In this document: in pieces, positions 56,747-64,000 of the stretch
Position numbering within the stretch: position 1 is the first letter of the stretch
Layout of the letters: every line of letters starts with the position of its first letter
DNA from: an uncultured Photobacterium sp.
Lineage (GTDB): Bacteria > Pseudomonadota > Gammaproteobacteria > Enterobacterales > Vibrionaceae
DNA: 64,000 nucleotides
Direction: 5' to 3'
Assembly: GCF_947502415.1 (NCBI RefSeq)
Contig: NZ_CANMZV010000002.1
Span: 186,001-250,000 of the forward strand
Notes under the pieces: model-generated
The model's input: only the letters and a program-made list of their open reading frames with translations
Told to the model about the DNA's origin: nothing
Databases searched by the model: none
Translations under genes and position numbers: made by a program

Positions 56747-58669
56747 TTAAAGCGGTAATGTCACTATCATCCTGGTGAAGCTGCTGGGCTCGGATTCAAC
56801 CCGGAGCGTTCCGTCGTGCTGATGGATGATTTGCTGACAAACAGACAATCCTATGCCTAATCCAAAGTTGCCTTCACGTTTGGTGGTGTAGTTAAGTTCA
56901 AATATTTTCTGCTGTTGCTCTGGGGGGATCCCCTTACCGTTATCTTCAACAATCACATCCACTTTTTTCTGGTCTGAATCGGGAGTGAAGTGAGTTGAAA
57001 TGTGTATTTCTCCTGGCTCTTCAATCGCATCGAGCGCATTGGAAATAAGGTTGGTCCATACTTGCTGTAATGCTATCGGTTGGCAGTTTACAGGCGGCAG
57101 GTCAGAATATTCTTTGGTGACATGGTGGCGTTTTAGCCGATTTTCGAAAATGACCAACGTATCTTCCAGTCCTTCGTGCAGGTCGACACAATGGATAGTT
57201 TCGTCGTCCTGTCGGGCATAGCTCTTCAGGCTTTTTACGAGATCGGCGATTCGCTGGGCACAGACATTGATTGAGCGAAGGAAGTTCCCCATCTGGTAAT
57301 AGTTATCCCATTCCGCCATAACCGGTTTAAGCTGGTTTTTCTGCGGTAGCAACCATGTTTCGAGATGGTCGGGATCATCTATACCCATTTGTACCGCTTT
57401 TCGGGCTAGTTGCCGATCGTTGAGGACGGATTCTAGTTGTTTGGCCCGCTGGCGGGTTTCGGAGGTCGATAAAGGACGTGACTGCATTGCTTGCTGCAAA
57501 ATGACGTTTCCCCGTGTTTGATTTTCATGGCCAAGCTGTGAATCGGTTAGTTTGCAGATTGTTTGTTTGAGAGTATCGCTGCCACGAAGGATCGCCGATA
57601 CCGGATTGTTTAGCTCGTGGGCGACTCCGGCAACCAGTTGGCCTAATATTGCCATTTTTTCTTTTTCGATTAGCTGGTGGTATGCCTCGTCAAGGGACTT
57701 GAGGGTTTGCTGTAAACGCATTTCTGTCTGGATACTGCCTTGCAGGCGTCGGTTGAAGTTACGTAGCAGCAGGTTGGTAAAGAGTGGAAGAAGTTCGTTT
57801 CTGGAGTTCATTACTTTGTTAAACAGTTGCCGGTCGAGTTTAATGACGTTGGTTTGTCCTAGGGTTACACCTGTGGAAAACGACGGTTCTCCGGTGACAA
57901 ACGACATACCGCCAACCAGATGTCCGGCTCCGACCCGGACAACCTCATGCTTGCAGCTGTGTTCATCTTTTTTGTACAGGGCTACTTCTCCATGGATGAT
58001 AAACCACAGGAAGTCGTTGGATTGTCCTTCTTTGGTTAGCAGGTGGTTTTCACTGTAAGTGCGGCAGGCACGGTCTTCGTCGTTGCCATCAAAAAAATCA
58101 TACAGCGCATCCGCAACCTGGCGGGCAAGGCTGGCATCATCAAGCTCATTGGTATTTTGGATAAACCCAGAGCGGAAGTTCGACATTTGTCGTTCGATAT
58201 GGGCGTTGAGGATCCGACGGTGATCCAGTGCTTGACTATAACGAAGCCAGTCCTCGCCGGGATGTTTGAGGACGAAGGTTGTCAGCTCTTTCAGCAAAAC
58301 TTGGTGAAGTTCTTTTTTGTTCCAGGGTTTTGTCAGGCAGTAGTGCAAACGGCCCTCGTTGACGGCTTGCATAATGGCATCAAGCTGAGGTTTGTCATTG
58401 AGTAGAATTGAGCGGGCGTGGTTGGTGACAGGGTATTGGTCGAGCTGGACCAGAAAGTCGACTCCGTTGTCGTTGCCTAGCTCGTTATCGCAAATCACCA
58501 TGGCAACGGATTGGTTGCTTTCTTCGATAAATTGCAGGATGTCGAGTGCCTCTTCGATACTGTAAGCATTACAGATATCAAAAAGTGCAGCAAAGGGCGC
58601 CAGATCCTGGTTCAGGCGCTCGACAATGCCTGGATCGTCATCCAGACAGACAATGACAAAACTATTCAC
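56747..58669 (-). CDS. REC - cNMP-binding - histidine kinase hybrid
   Basis: A 640-residue cytoplasmic protein with three parts. (1) Receiver 1-125: D10, D11, phosphoacceptor D61 and K114 present, but the switch Thr/Ser is replaced by N91 (ILLND). (2) Cyclic-nucleotide-binding-like beta-roll, about 190-300 (FLWFIIHGEVALYK, GAGHLVGGMSFVTGEPSF). (3) Histidine kinase with H351 in VAHELNNP, N-box NLISNALDAIE (about 540), DNGKGI (about 576) and GLGIGLSV. Between the H-box and the second dimerisation helix is an unusually long stretch (about 365-460). No transmembrane segment. Paired with the receiver protein downstream. Confidence 0.9.
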   Translation of the reverse strand: MNSFVIVCLDDDPGIVERLNQDLAPFAALFDICNAYSIEEALDILQFIEESNQSVAMVICDNELGNDNGVDFLVQLDQYPVTNHARSILLNDKPQLDAIMQAVNEGRLHYCLTKPWNKKELHQVLLKELTTFVLKHPGEDWLRYSQALDHRRILNAHIERQMSNFRSGFIQNTNELDDASLARQVADALYDFFDGNDEDRACRTYSENHLLTKEGQSNDFLWFIIHGEVALYKKDEHSCKHEVVRVGAGHLVGGMSFVTGEPSFSTGVTLGQTNVIKLDRQLFNKVMNSRNELLPLFTNLLLRNFNRRLQGSIQTEMRLQQTLKSLDEAYHQLIEKEKMAILGQLVAGVAHELNNPVSAILRGSDTLKQTICKLTDSQLGHENQTRGNVILQQAMQSRPLSTSETRQRAKQLESVLNDRQLARKAVQMGIDDPDHLETWLLPQKNQLKPVMAEWDNYYQMGNFLRSINVCAQRIADLVKSLKSYARQDDETIHCVDLHEGLEDTLVIFENRLKRHHVTKEYSDLPPVNCQPIALQQVWTNLISNALDAIEEPGEIHISTHFTPDSDQKKVDVIVEDNGKGIPPEQQQKIFELNYTTKREGNFGLGIGLSVCQQIIHQHDGTLRVESEPSSFTRMIVTLPL

Positions 58670-58837
58670 CCTCAGTTTCCTACTTATTGTTTGTGTTATT
58701 ACTTAAAGTGTATAAGAAACCAGCAAAAGAGACTGAGATGCTGCTTACAAACCTTTGTTATAAATAGAGGTTGTACAACGACGGTTAGGACTGGTGTGTT
58801 AAACTGTCTTTTTCACTCTTGGAGATTGGGATACATA

Positions 58838-60148
58838 ATGTTGAAACAAATTGGGGCTGTTGGTGGTGCTGTAGCTATTGCACTGTGCTGGCCATTTGCG
58901 ACAGGACAGATTGGTGAGCAAATTTATCTGGATACGGTTGGCAAATACGAAAACCCTTATCTGACTATCAGCAGTGAAAGCTACGATCGCGGTTACCTGA
59001 ATTCAGATGCCGTATCCCGTATCGAGATCAAGGACGAGTGGAAACCGGTTTTTGATAATGAGGGACTACCAACCGTATGGCAGGTACGACATAAGGTTAA
59101 GCACGGTTTTATGGGGGTGACCTCGTCAAGTGAACTTGTATTGGATGATGAACTCAAGCCAGTTGCAGACAGGTTATGGGGAGAAGGTGTCGCGCCTGTT
59201 AGTTTTACGTCTTCGACAGCTTTGAGCGGCAAGACGGACTTCAATATTACGATGAATCCGCTGAAGTATAAAAATGAGGAAGGAGCACAGGCTGATATAA
59301 AGGCGTTTGTGCTGGAAGGAACTGTTGATGCCAAAGGTGCTGGTGAGTTCAGCTATCATTTACCGCAGGCTTCAATAACTACAACGGCTAATGAAGCCAT
59401 GAATATGACGGATCTGCGAGGCAATGGCAAAGGGATGCTTGATGGGCAGTTCTGGATCGGAAGTCAGGATGTTTCCCTGCAACATGTCAGCTTCCAGGAT
59501 TTGGCCAGTGATCAAAGTGTAGAGGTCGATAATGTAGTATTGGCAATGAACAATGTGCTGTCTCAGCCTGATTCGAAGTCAGGCCAGCAGGTCGATCTGC
59601 ACCTGACCAATACCAATACGATGCGCATTGATAAAATTGTGTCATTGGACGGACGAGAATATCGTGATTTTTATTTCAAGGTGGCGTTTTCTGATCTGAA
59701 CTATCCGGCAATTAGCCGGTTGGGCAATATGGCCGAAGATATCGATGATCAGATGACACAAGCGCAGGCAGAAGAAGCCGCTTTGGCGCTTGATTTGCTG
59801 GTAGCTAAGGGGCTGAAATTCTCTATTGATGACCTGAGCATAGTGACACCGGAAGGCAATGTGAAAAGTAATGTCAACATGGTGGTTGCCCCAGGCATTG
59901 CCCGAGCATCAGAAAATATGGCTCAGGTTGCAGAAAAATTGACTGGTGAAATTAATTTGATTTTGCCAATTAAGCTGGTTGAAGCTGATCCTGCGTTGCA
60001 TGAAAAAGCGACCATGATGGAGCAGAACGATGTGATTGAGAAGGATGAACAAAACTATTCGCTTCATATGCAGATTGAAGGTGACAAGATTATCTTGGCA
60101 TCTGGTGATCAGTTACCGTTGGCAATGTTACTGATGTTGTTTATGTAA
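58838..60148 (+). CDS. DUF945 (YdgA/YihF) family protein
   Basis: A 436-residue protein with an N-terminal hydrophobic anchor (about 4-22) and a long periplasmic beta-rich body. YdgA features: GQIGEQIYLD after the anchor, SYDRGYLNSDAVSRIEI, and a C-terminal half with alternating beta segments and an Ala/Glu helix (QMTQAQAEEAALALDLLVAKGLKFSIDDL in parts). Length is close to the family's usual 450-500. The frame is open upstream to 58511, but homology and the signal anchor begin at the ATG at 58838 (GGAGA upstream). Divergent from the kinase gene. Function unknown. Confidence 0.85.
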   Translation: MLKQIGAVGGAVAIALCWPFATGQIGEQIYLDTVGKYENPYLTISSESYDRGYLNSDAVSRIEIKDEWKPVFDNEGLPTVWQVRHKVKHGFMGVTSSSELVLDDELKPVADRLWGEGVAPVSFTSSTALSGKTDFNITMNPLKYKNEEGAQADIKAFVLEGTVDAKGAGEFSYHLPQASITTTANEAMNMTDLRGNGKGMLDGQFWIGSQDVSLQHVSFQDLASDQSVEVDNVVLAMNNVLSQPDSKSGQQVDLHLTNTNTMRIDKIVSLDGREYRDFYFKVAFSDLNYPAISRLGNMAEDIDDQMTQAQAEEAALALDLLVAKGLKFSIDDLSIVTPEGNVKSNVNMVVAPGIARASENMAQVAEKLTGEINLILPIKLVEADPALHEKATMMEQNDVIEKDEQNYSLHMQIEGDKIILASGDQLPLAMLLMLFM

Positions 60149-60173
60149 ATCGGTTTAAAAAATTAACTCTCAA

Positions 60174-60202
60174 AGCCCGCTCATTCAGTAGCGGGTTTTT
60201 TG
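60174..60202 (+). terminator. terminator after the DUF945 gene
   Basis: CCCGCT CATTCAGT AGCGGG followed by TTTTTT, 25 bp past the stop. Confidence 0.85.
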
Positions 60203-60369
60203 TATCACGAACAGAACACTCAGGGTTAATAGAACATATCTATTGATGAAATTGCTTATTCCTATTTAGTAATTTGTAATAAATGGGCGACACTTAACTT
60301 AACGGCAACAGGTATAAAAAGATGAAATAGCCTGTATTTCTAGCATAAACAATCAGTTGAGGGGGATGC

Positions 60370-60786
60370 ATGGAGTCGTTAAAAGTAAAAGATTACATGA
60401 ATGCGCGGCCGGTAACTTTTGACCCTAAGATGTCATTATCTCAGGCTCTGGATAAGTTATTGACTGCCAAGCAAATCGGCGGGCCGGTAATCGATGAAAA
60501 CCGTAAGGTCGTTGGTTTCTTGTCCGAACAAGATATGATCCACAAGTTACTGAAAGTGGGTTATCACTGTCAGGATACCCATAATGTCGGCGAGTGTATG
60601 CGTCAGGATGTACTAACGGTAGCGCCGGATGATTCGATTATTGAACTGGCTGACACTATGTCAGGCCAAAAACCTAAAATTTATCCGGTGGTGGATAATG
60701 GTCAGTTAATCGGAGTGATTACACGGCGGGATGTTCTTACCGCTATCAGTAATCAAATTGGTGATTGTTTTAAGCATCCGGTCTGA
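60370..60786 (+). CDS. CBS-domain pair protein
   Basis: A 138-residue protein of two CBS motifs: VKDYMNARPVTFDP...GFLSEQDMIHKLL (about 5-65) and VGECMRQDVLTVAPDD...GVITRRDVLTAI (about 75-132). It is a second Bateman-module protein in this window, only distantly like the one at 10655. The ATG at 60370 is preceded by GAGGGGG. It may sense AMP/ATP ratios; partner unknown. A terminator follows about 85 bp later. Confidence 0.82.
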   Translation: MESLKVKDYMNARPVTFDPKMSLSQALDKLLTAKQIGGPVIDENRKVVGFLSEQDMIHKLLKVGYHCQDTHNVGECMRQDVLTVAPDDSIIELADTMSGQKPKIYPVVDNGQLIGVITRRDVLTAISNQIGDCFKHPV

Positions 60787-60870
60787 TTGATTTATTCACA
60801 AGCTAAGATCTATTAAATTTCATCATCACTATCTGTTATGGGGAAATTAGCTTATGTGTATTTGGTGTAG

Positions 60871-60900
60871 GAAAGGCGCTTGTTGCGTCTTTCTTTTTAT
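60871..60900 (+). terminator. terminator after the CBS gene
   Basis: GAAAGGCGC TTGTT GCGTCTTTC (one G-T pair) followed by a T-rich tail. The remaining 265 bp to the next gene hold the perfect palindrome CCTGCCGGCAGG (about 61090-61101) and no ORF except the micro-ORF at 61166. Confidence 0.7.
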
Positions 60901-61165
60901 CAGTTAAGAAAAATTATTTATAATTCACTTGTTTAGTGATCTAATTCGAAGAACCCTTTTCTACTTTCCTGCACAATATATCCTGCAAAAGAGCTGTATA
61001 TCCAAACTACTTCAATCTCCGGAAATGATATGACCGTGAGAGTTTAGCTGGAAGTGGTTTGGTTATATATCTGCCCGTAGTAAACCGCCTGCCGGCAGGT
61101 GCTCATGCTTGTTGTAACTTCTTCCGATTAATTCATTTCCATATAAATAAAGGAGGAATACAGGC

Positions 61166-61243
61166 ATGAGGGGGACAGTTTTTTGTTTTAAGGGAATATC
61201 CACAATATGCGTCACTTCATCAAGTACATCATACCTATCCTGA
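61166..61243 (+). CDS. 25-codon upstream micro-ORF overlapping the transporter start
   Basis: ATG at 61166, seven to nine bases after a perfect AGGAGG (61151-61156), opens a frame for a 25-residue peptide beginning MRGTVFCFKGISTICV and rich in Ser/Thr at the end. It stops at 61243, 37 bases inside the transporter gene in another frame. Its ribosome-binding site is far better than that of the transporter, so translation of the transporter could depend on it, or the SD could simply be misplaced. No evidence of conservation available here. Confidence 0.4.
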   Translation: MRGTVFCFKGISTICVTSSSTSYLS

Positions 61244-62622
61244 TACCACTTCTGGTCTTAATTCTGCCTGCATCGGCTTTTCCTGTTGAAGGGCTGACTA
61301 TTATTCAGCAACGCGTTATTACTATTTTTCTTCTTGCTGCCCTGTGCTGGGTGCTGGAACCTATTCCAATCTACGCCACTTCAGTTGTTATTATTGTGCT
61401 GGAATTAATGCTGTTATCGGACAAGGGCCTGTACTTGTTTCGGGGAGCAGAAGGGCAACCCCATTTGGGCAAGTTGCTGACTTACAGCGATATTATGGCC
61501 ACCTTTGCCAGCCCCATTATTATGTTGTTTCTCGGCGGATTTTTCCTTGCAATGGCGGCTACCAAATATCGTTTAGACGTTAACCTTGCCCGTGTATTAC
61601 TTAAGCCGTTCGGTACTCAACCAAAGAATGTGATGTTTGGCCTGATGCTGATTACTGCTATTTTTTCCATGTTTATGTCGAATACGGCGACAACGGCAAT
61701 GATGTTGTCGATTCTTGCTCCGGTAATTGCCCTGTTTGGCAGTAAAGACCCTGGGAAGATTGCTTTTGCGTTATGTATTCCGGTTGCGGCGAATATCGGT
61801 GGAATAGGTACACCAATTGGAACACCACCCAATGCAATTGCATTGAAATACCTGACCGGAGAAAACATGATCACTTTTGGCGAGTGGATGTTCTTCGGTG
61901 TTCCTTTTGTAGCGGTTCTTTTGGTGTTTGCCTGGGTATTGATTAATGTGATCTATCCGGCCAAGCAGGAAAAAATCGAGCTAACCATTAAGGGTAAATT
62001 CCTGAAAACGCCGAAGGCTATCACGGTATACATCACTTTTGCCCTGACGATTATTCTGTGGTTGATGGGTTCGTCTCACGGCATGAATTCATATACCGTT
62101 GCTCTTATCCCGGTCGCGGTTTTTTCTTTAACCGGCATTATCAACAAGGAAGACTTGAAGAAGATTTCCTGGGATGTGCTGTGGTTGGTTTCTGGCGGTA
62201 TTGCGTTGGGTTTAGCGTTAGATCAAACCGGACTCGCTCGCCTGGTGGTGCACAGTATTCCGTTTGATAGTTATTCCCCGTATGTGGTGCTAGCTGGTTC
62301 GGCGTTGTTGTGTTTGGTGATGGCTAATTTCATGTCTCATACCGCAACGGCTAACCTGCTGATGCCTATCATGGCTGCGCTGGGTACTTCAATGGCGACG
62401 CTGGTTCCACTCGGCGGTGAAATTACTTTGATTTTGGTTGTTACTTTTGCAGCGTCCCTTGGCATGTCACTTCCAATCAGTACTCCGCCGAATGCCTTGG
62501 CTCATGCAACAGGCCATGTCGAGAGTAATCAAATGGCCCGTCTCGGGGTGATCATCGGATTGGTAGGTGTGGCGCTGAGCTTTGTGATGATCTGGGCTTT
62601 GCACATGATTGATCATATTTAA
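61207..62622 (+). CDS. DASS (SLC13/INDY) family anion permease
   Basis: A 471-residue, roughly eleven-helix inner-membrane symporter for di- or tricarboxylates (or sulfate). Both SNT signature sites are visible in related form: MSNTATTAMM (about 158) and FMSHTATANLLMP (about 377), each followed by a TPPNA motif (GIGTPIGTPPNAIALKYL; SLPISTPPNALAHATG). These bind Na+ and carboxylate in VcINDY. The ATG at 61207 is taken because the hydrophobic N-terminus starts there; its SD (AAGGGA) is weak and distant. The kinase gene follows 42 bp later, perhaps in the same unit. Confidence 0.88.
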   Translation: MRHFIKYIIPILIPLLVLILPASAFPVEGLTIIQQRVITIFLLAALCWVLEPIPIYATSVVIIVLELMLLSDKGLYLFRGAEGQPHLGKLLTYSDIMATFASPIIMLFLGGFFLAMAATKYRLDVNLARVLLKPFGTQPKNVMFGLMLITAIFSMFMSNTATTAMMLSILAPVIALFGSKDPGKIAFALCIPVAANIGGIGTPIGTPPNAIALKYLTGENMITFGEWMFFGVPFVAVLLVFAWVLINVIYPAKQEKIELTIKGKFLKTPKAITVYITFALTIILWLMGSSHGMNSYTVALIPVAVFSLTGIINKEDLKKISWDVLWLVSGGIALGLALDQTGLARLVVHSIPFDSYSPYVVLAGSALLCLVMANFMSHTATANLLMPIMAALGTSMATLVPLGGEITLILVVTFAASLGMSLPISTPPNALAHATGHVESNQMARLGVIIGLVGVALSFVMIWALHMIDHI

Positions 62623-62664
62623 TGTCGGTATGAACCAAAACAGCGATTGGTTTACGGAGAACAC

Positions 62665-63990
62665 ATGTATCAACCGAAAACGCTAGAGCGCATCATTGAT
62701 GTTTATTTTCGGAAGCTAAACCGCGTAATCTCGGTGAAGGCAGGGACGCAGGTTTTAAAGCAAGATGGCTTCAACGATAAGTTGTACTGGGTGAAAAAAG
62801 GGGAGCTTTACGGCTACCTGAAAAATGAAAGTAATAGCCTGACAACCAGAGTTTTTCGGGTTAAGCCGGGGATGTTCTTCGGTGTGCACAGTTTTTTCTC
62901 CCGTACGCTGGTGGCATCAACCACAGTGATTGCTGAGACGGACAGTGAGCTGGCATGGATTGATCTGGATACGAAGGTTGTCGAGCCGGAGAGCTATGGA
63001 TCGCTTAGTGAGCAGTTTATGCCAGTGATGATGCATGAATTGGCGCAGCGTCAGGTGCTGGCCGGGATGCAGGCTTTTGAGAAAGAAAAAGCTCTGCAGA
63101 AACTTTATGTTGCCGAGCAGATGACAACATTGGGCCAGCTGGCCGCCGGTATCGCGCATGAGCTGAATAATGCCGTCGGGGTACTGAGCAGCAAAACGGA
63201 AGGGGTGCAGAGTGAAATTTGTCGTTTTTTGCAGGAAAGTAAGCCTGAAGTCAGTCATTTTCTTGAGTTAGGGATCAGTGATGGACAGTCGGTTCCGTCC
63301 TCAGAAGTGCGAAAAAGAGCGCGGGAGTTGCAGGAGTTACATGGGCTTGAACGAGAGCAGGCCAGACAGTTGGCACGGGCGCAACCTAAGGGGGAAGTCC
63401 CGACATCCTGGCTTGAAAACTTGGAAGAAGCATTGCAGTACTGGGATTTAGGACGAGATCTGCATGATATGCGTCTGGCGTCGAAGCATGCCACCAGTAT
63501 TGTCCGCTCGGTAAAGCAACTGGGAGGCACAGATCATTTTCGTCAGCCTGATATTGATATTAATGACACAATCAATAAGTCGCTGTCATTGTTACAGAGC
63601 AGTCTTCGCCGGATCAATGTCGTACTGCGTCCAGCTGTACTGCCTGCAATTTCTGCCAGTTCGACGGAGTTGGTACAGGTTTGGGTGAATATTATCAAGA
63701 ACGCCTGCGATGCAATGGAAGATATGTCAGATCCGCAGCTAGAGATTATCACCCGACATTCAAAGAACAGGTTGCTTGTTACCATCAGCAATAATGGGCC
63801 GATGATAGATGAAGTGACCCGGAGAAAGATTTTTCAGCCCAACTTCACTACCAAGAAAGGTGGACTGTCGTTTGGTTTAGGGCTGGGGCTGGCAATTGTC
63901 CAGCGTATTGTGCACAGCTATGGTGGCACAATTGCTCTTAAGAGCGATCCGGAGAAAACAAAATTTCGAATCAAATTGCCAATCGCGTGA
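62665..63990 (+). CDS. cNMP-binding domain histidine kinase
   Basis: A 441-residue cytoplasmic kinase: N-terminal cNMP-binding beta-roll (about 10-120, KLYWVKKGELYGYL, FRVKPGMFFGVHSFFSRTL), a linker helix, the H-box AGIAHELNNAVG with H165, and the ATPase with N-box IIKNACDAMED (about 343) and GLGLGLAIVQR (about 404-413). The G1 box is NNGPM (about 376) instead of DxGxG. As in the kinase at 56747, a long segment (about 180-270) separates the H-box from the second dimerisation helix. ATG at 62665 with GGAGA upstream is preferred over an in-frame TTG at 62647. Confidence 0.88.
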   Translation: MYQPKTLERIIDVYFRKLNRVISVKAGTQVLKQDGFNDKLYWVKKGELYGYLKNESNSLTTRVFRVKPGMFFGVHSFFSRTLVASTTVIAETDSELAWIDLDTKVVEPESYGSLSEQFMPVMMHELAQRQVLAGMQAFEKEKALQKLYVAEQMTTLGQLAAGIAHELNNAVGVLSSKTEGVQSEICRFLQESKPEVSHFLELGISDGQSVPSSEVRKRARELQELHGLEREQARQLARAQPKGEVPTSWLENLEEALQYWDLGRDLHDMRLASKHATSIVRSVKQLGGTDHFRQPDIDINDTINKSLSLLQSSLRRINVVLRPAVLPAISASSTELVQVWVNIIKNACDAMEDMSDPQLEIITRHSKNRLLVTISNNGPMIDEVTRRKIFQPNFTTKKGGLSFGLGLGLAIVQRIVHSYGGTIALKSDPEKTKFRIKLPIA

Positions 63991-64000
63991 GGGATGGTTA

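Noticed and set aside
58511..58837. Upstream extension of the DUF945 protein
   Set aside because: This stretch is antisense to the kinase gene and its promoter region; the membrane anchor starts at 58838.

Overview
The window looks like a chromosomal segment of a Vibrionaceae gammaproteobacterium. Photobacterium is my first guess, inferred from gene content and order; no database was searched. It carries a gammaproteobacterial core block: rne / rluC / maf / yceD-rpmF-plsX-fabHDG-acpP-fabF-pabC-mltG-tmk-holB-tatD-ptsG. Around it sit genes typical of marine Vibrionaceae: a TfoX/TfoY-type regulator, a SulP permease, LysO, several lipoproteins, and CBS-domain and cNMP-binding signalling proteins. 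I recognised no tRNA, rRNA, insertion sequence, phage gene or CRISPR array. GC content looks even, in the mid 40s by eye.

Layout. 1-5920 (mostly minus): a truncated lipoprotein, an unknown membrane-anchored protein, a GltP-type symporter and metG. 6229-14258 (mostly plus): apbC, udk, asmA, a YdjM-like hydrolase, a Dcu dicarboxylate transporter with an FNR-like site, and a 36-codon basic gene; a minus-strand CBS-pair gene (10655-11107) lies among them. psiE follows on minus at 14327-14761.

15200-25322 is the most interesting part. It is a roughly 10 kb co-directional cluster behind a strong Fur box. It encodes a large secreted protein, a small His-rich four-helix membrane protein resembling cytochrome b, an FTR1 iron permease, an FAD oxidoreductase, a small periplasmic helical protein, a GT-C-like membrane protein and a periplasmic beta-propeller/hexaheme cytochrome c. 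I read it as a candidate iron-acquisition system that joins FTR1 to a dedicated electron-transfer chain. I know of no described system with this gene set.

25291-32310: a compact palindromic element, cobT-cobS-cobO (minus), a DUF3313-like lipoprotein, ddl, a low-molecular-weight phosphatase and a SulP transporter. 32327-50501: rne with its 5' UTR element, then rluC, maf and the long fatty-acid/cell-envelope/DNA-replication block ending with ptsG. Both rluC and yceD have promoter elements so close to the start codon that their mRNAs are probably leaderless.

50514-63990: lysO, an HDOD protein, a stand-alone Lon-substrate-binding-domain protein, a tfoX/tfoY-like gene with a potentially switching leader, a DsdC-like LysR regulator, a small beta-barrel candidate, and a two-component group (response regulator plus a REC-cNMP-histidine kinase). 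These are followed by a DUF945 protein, a CBS protein, a DASS (SLC13) transporter with an overlapping upstream micro-ORF, and a second cNMP-histidine kinase related to the first.
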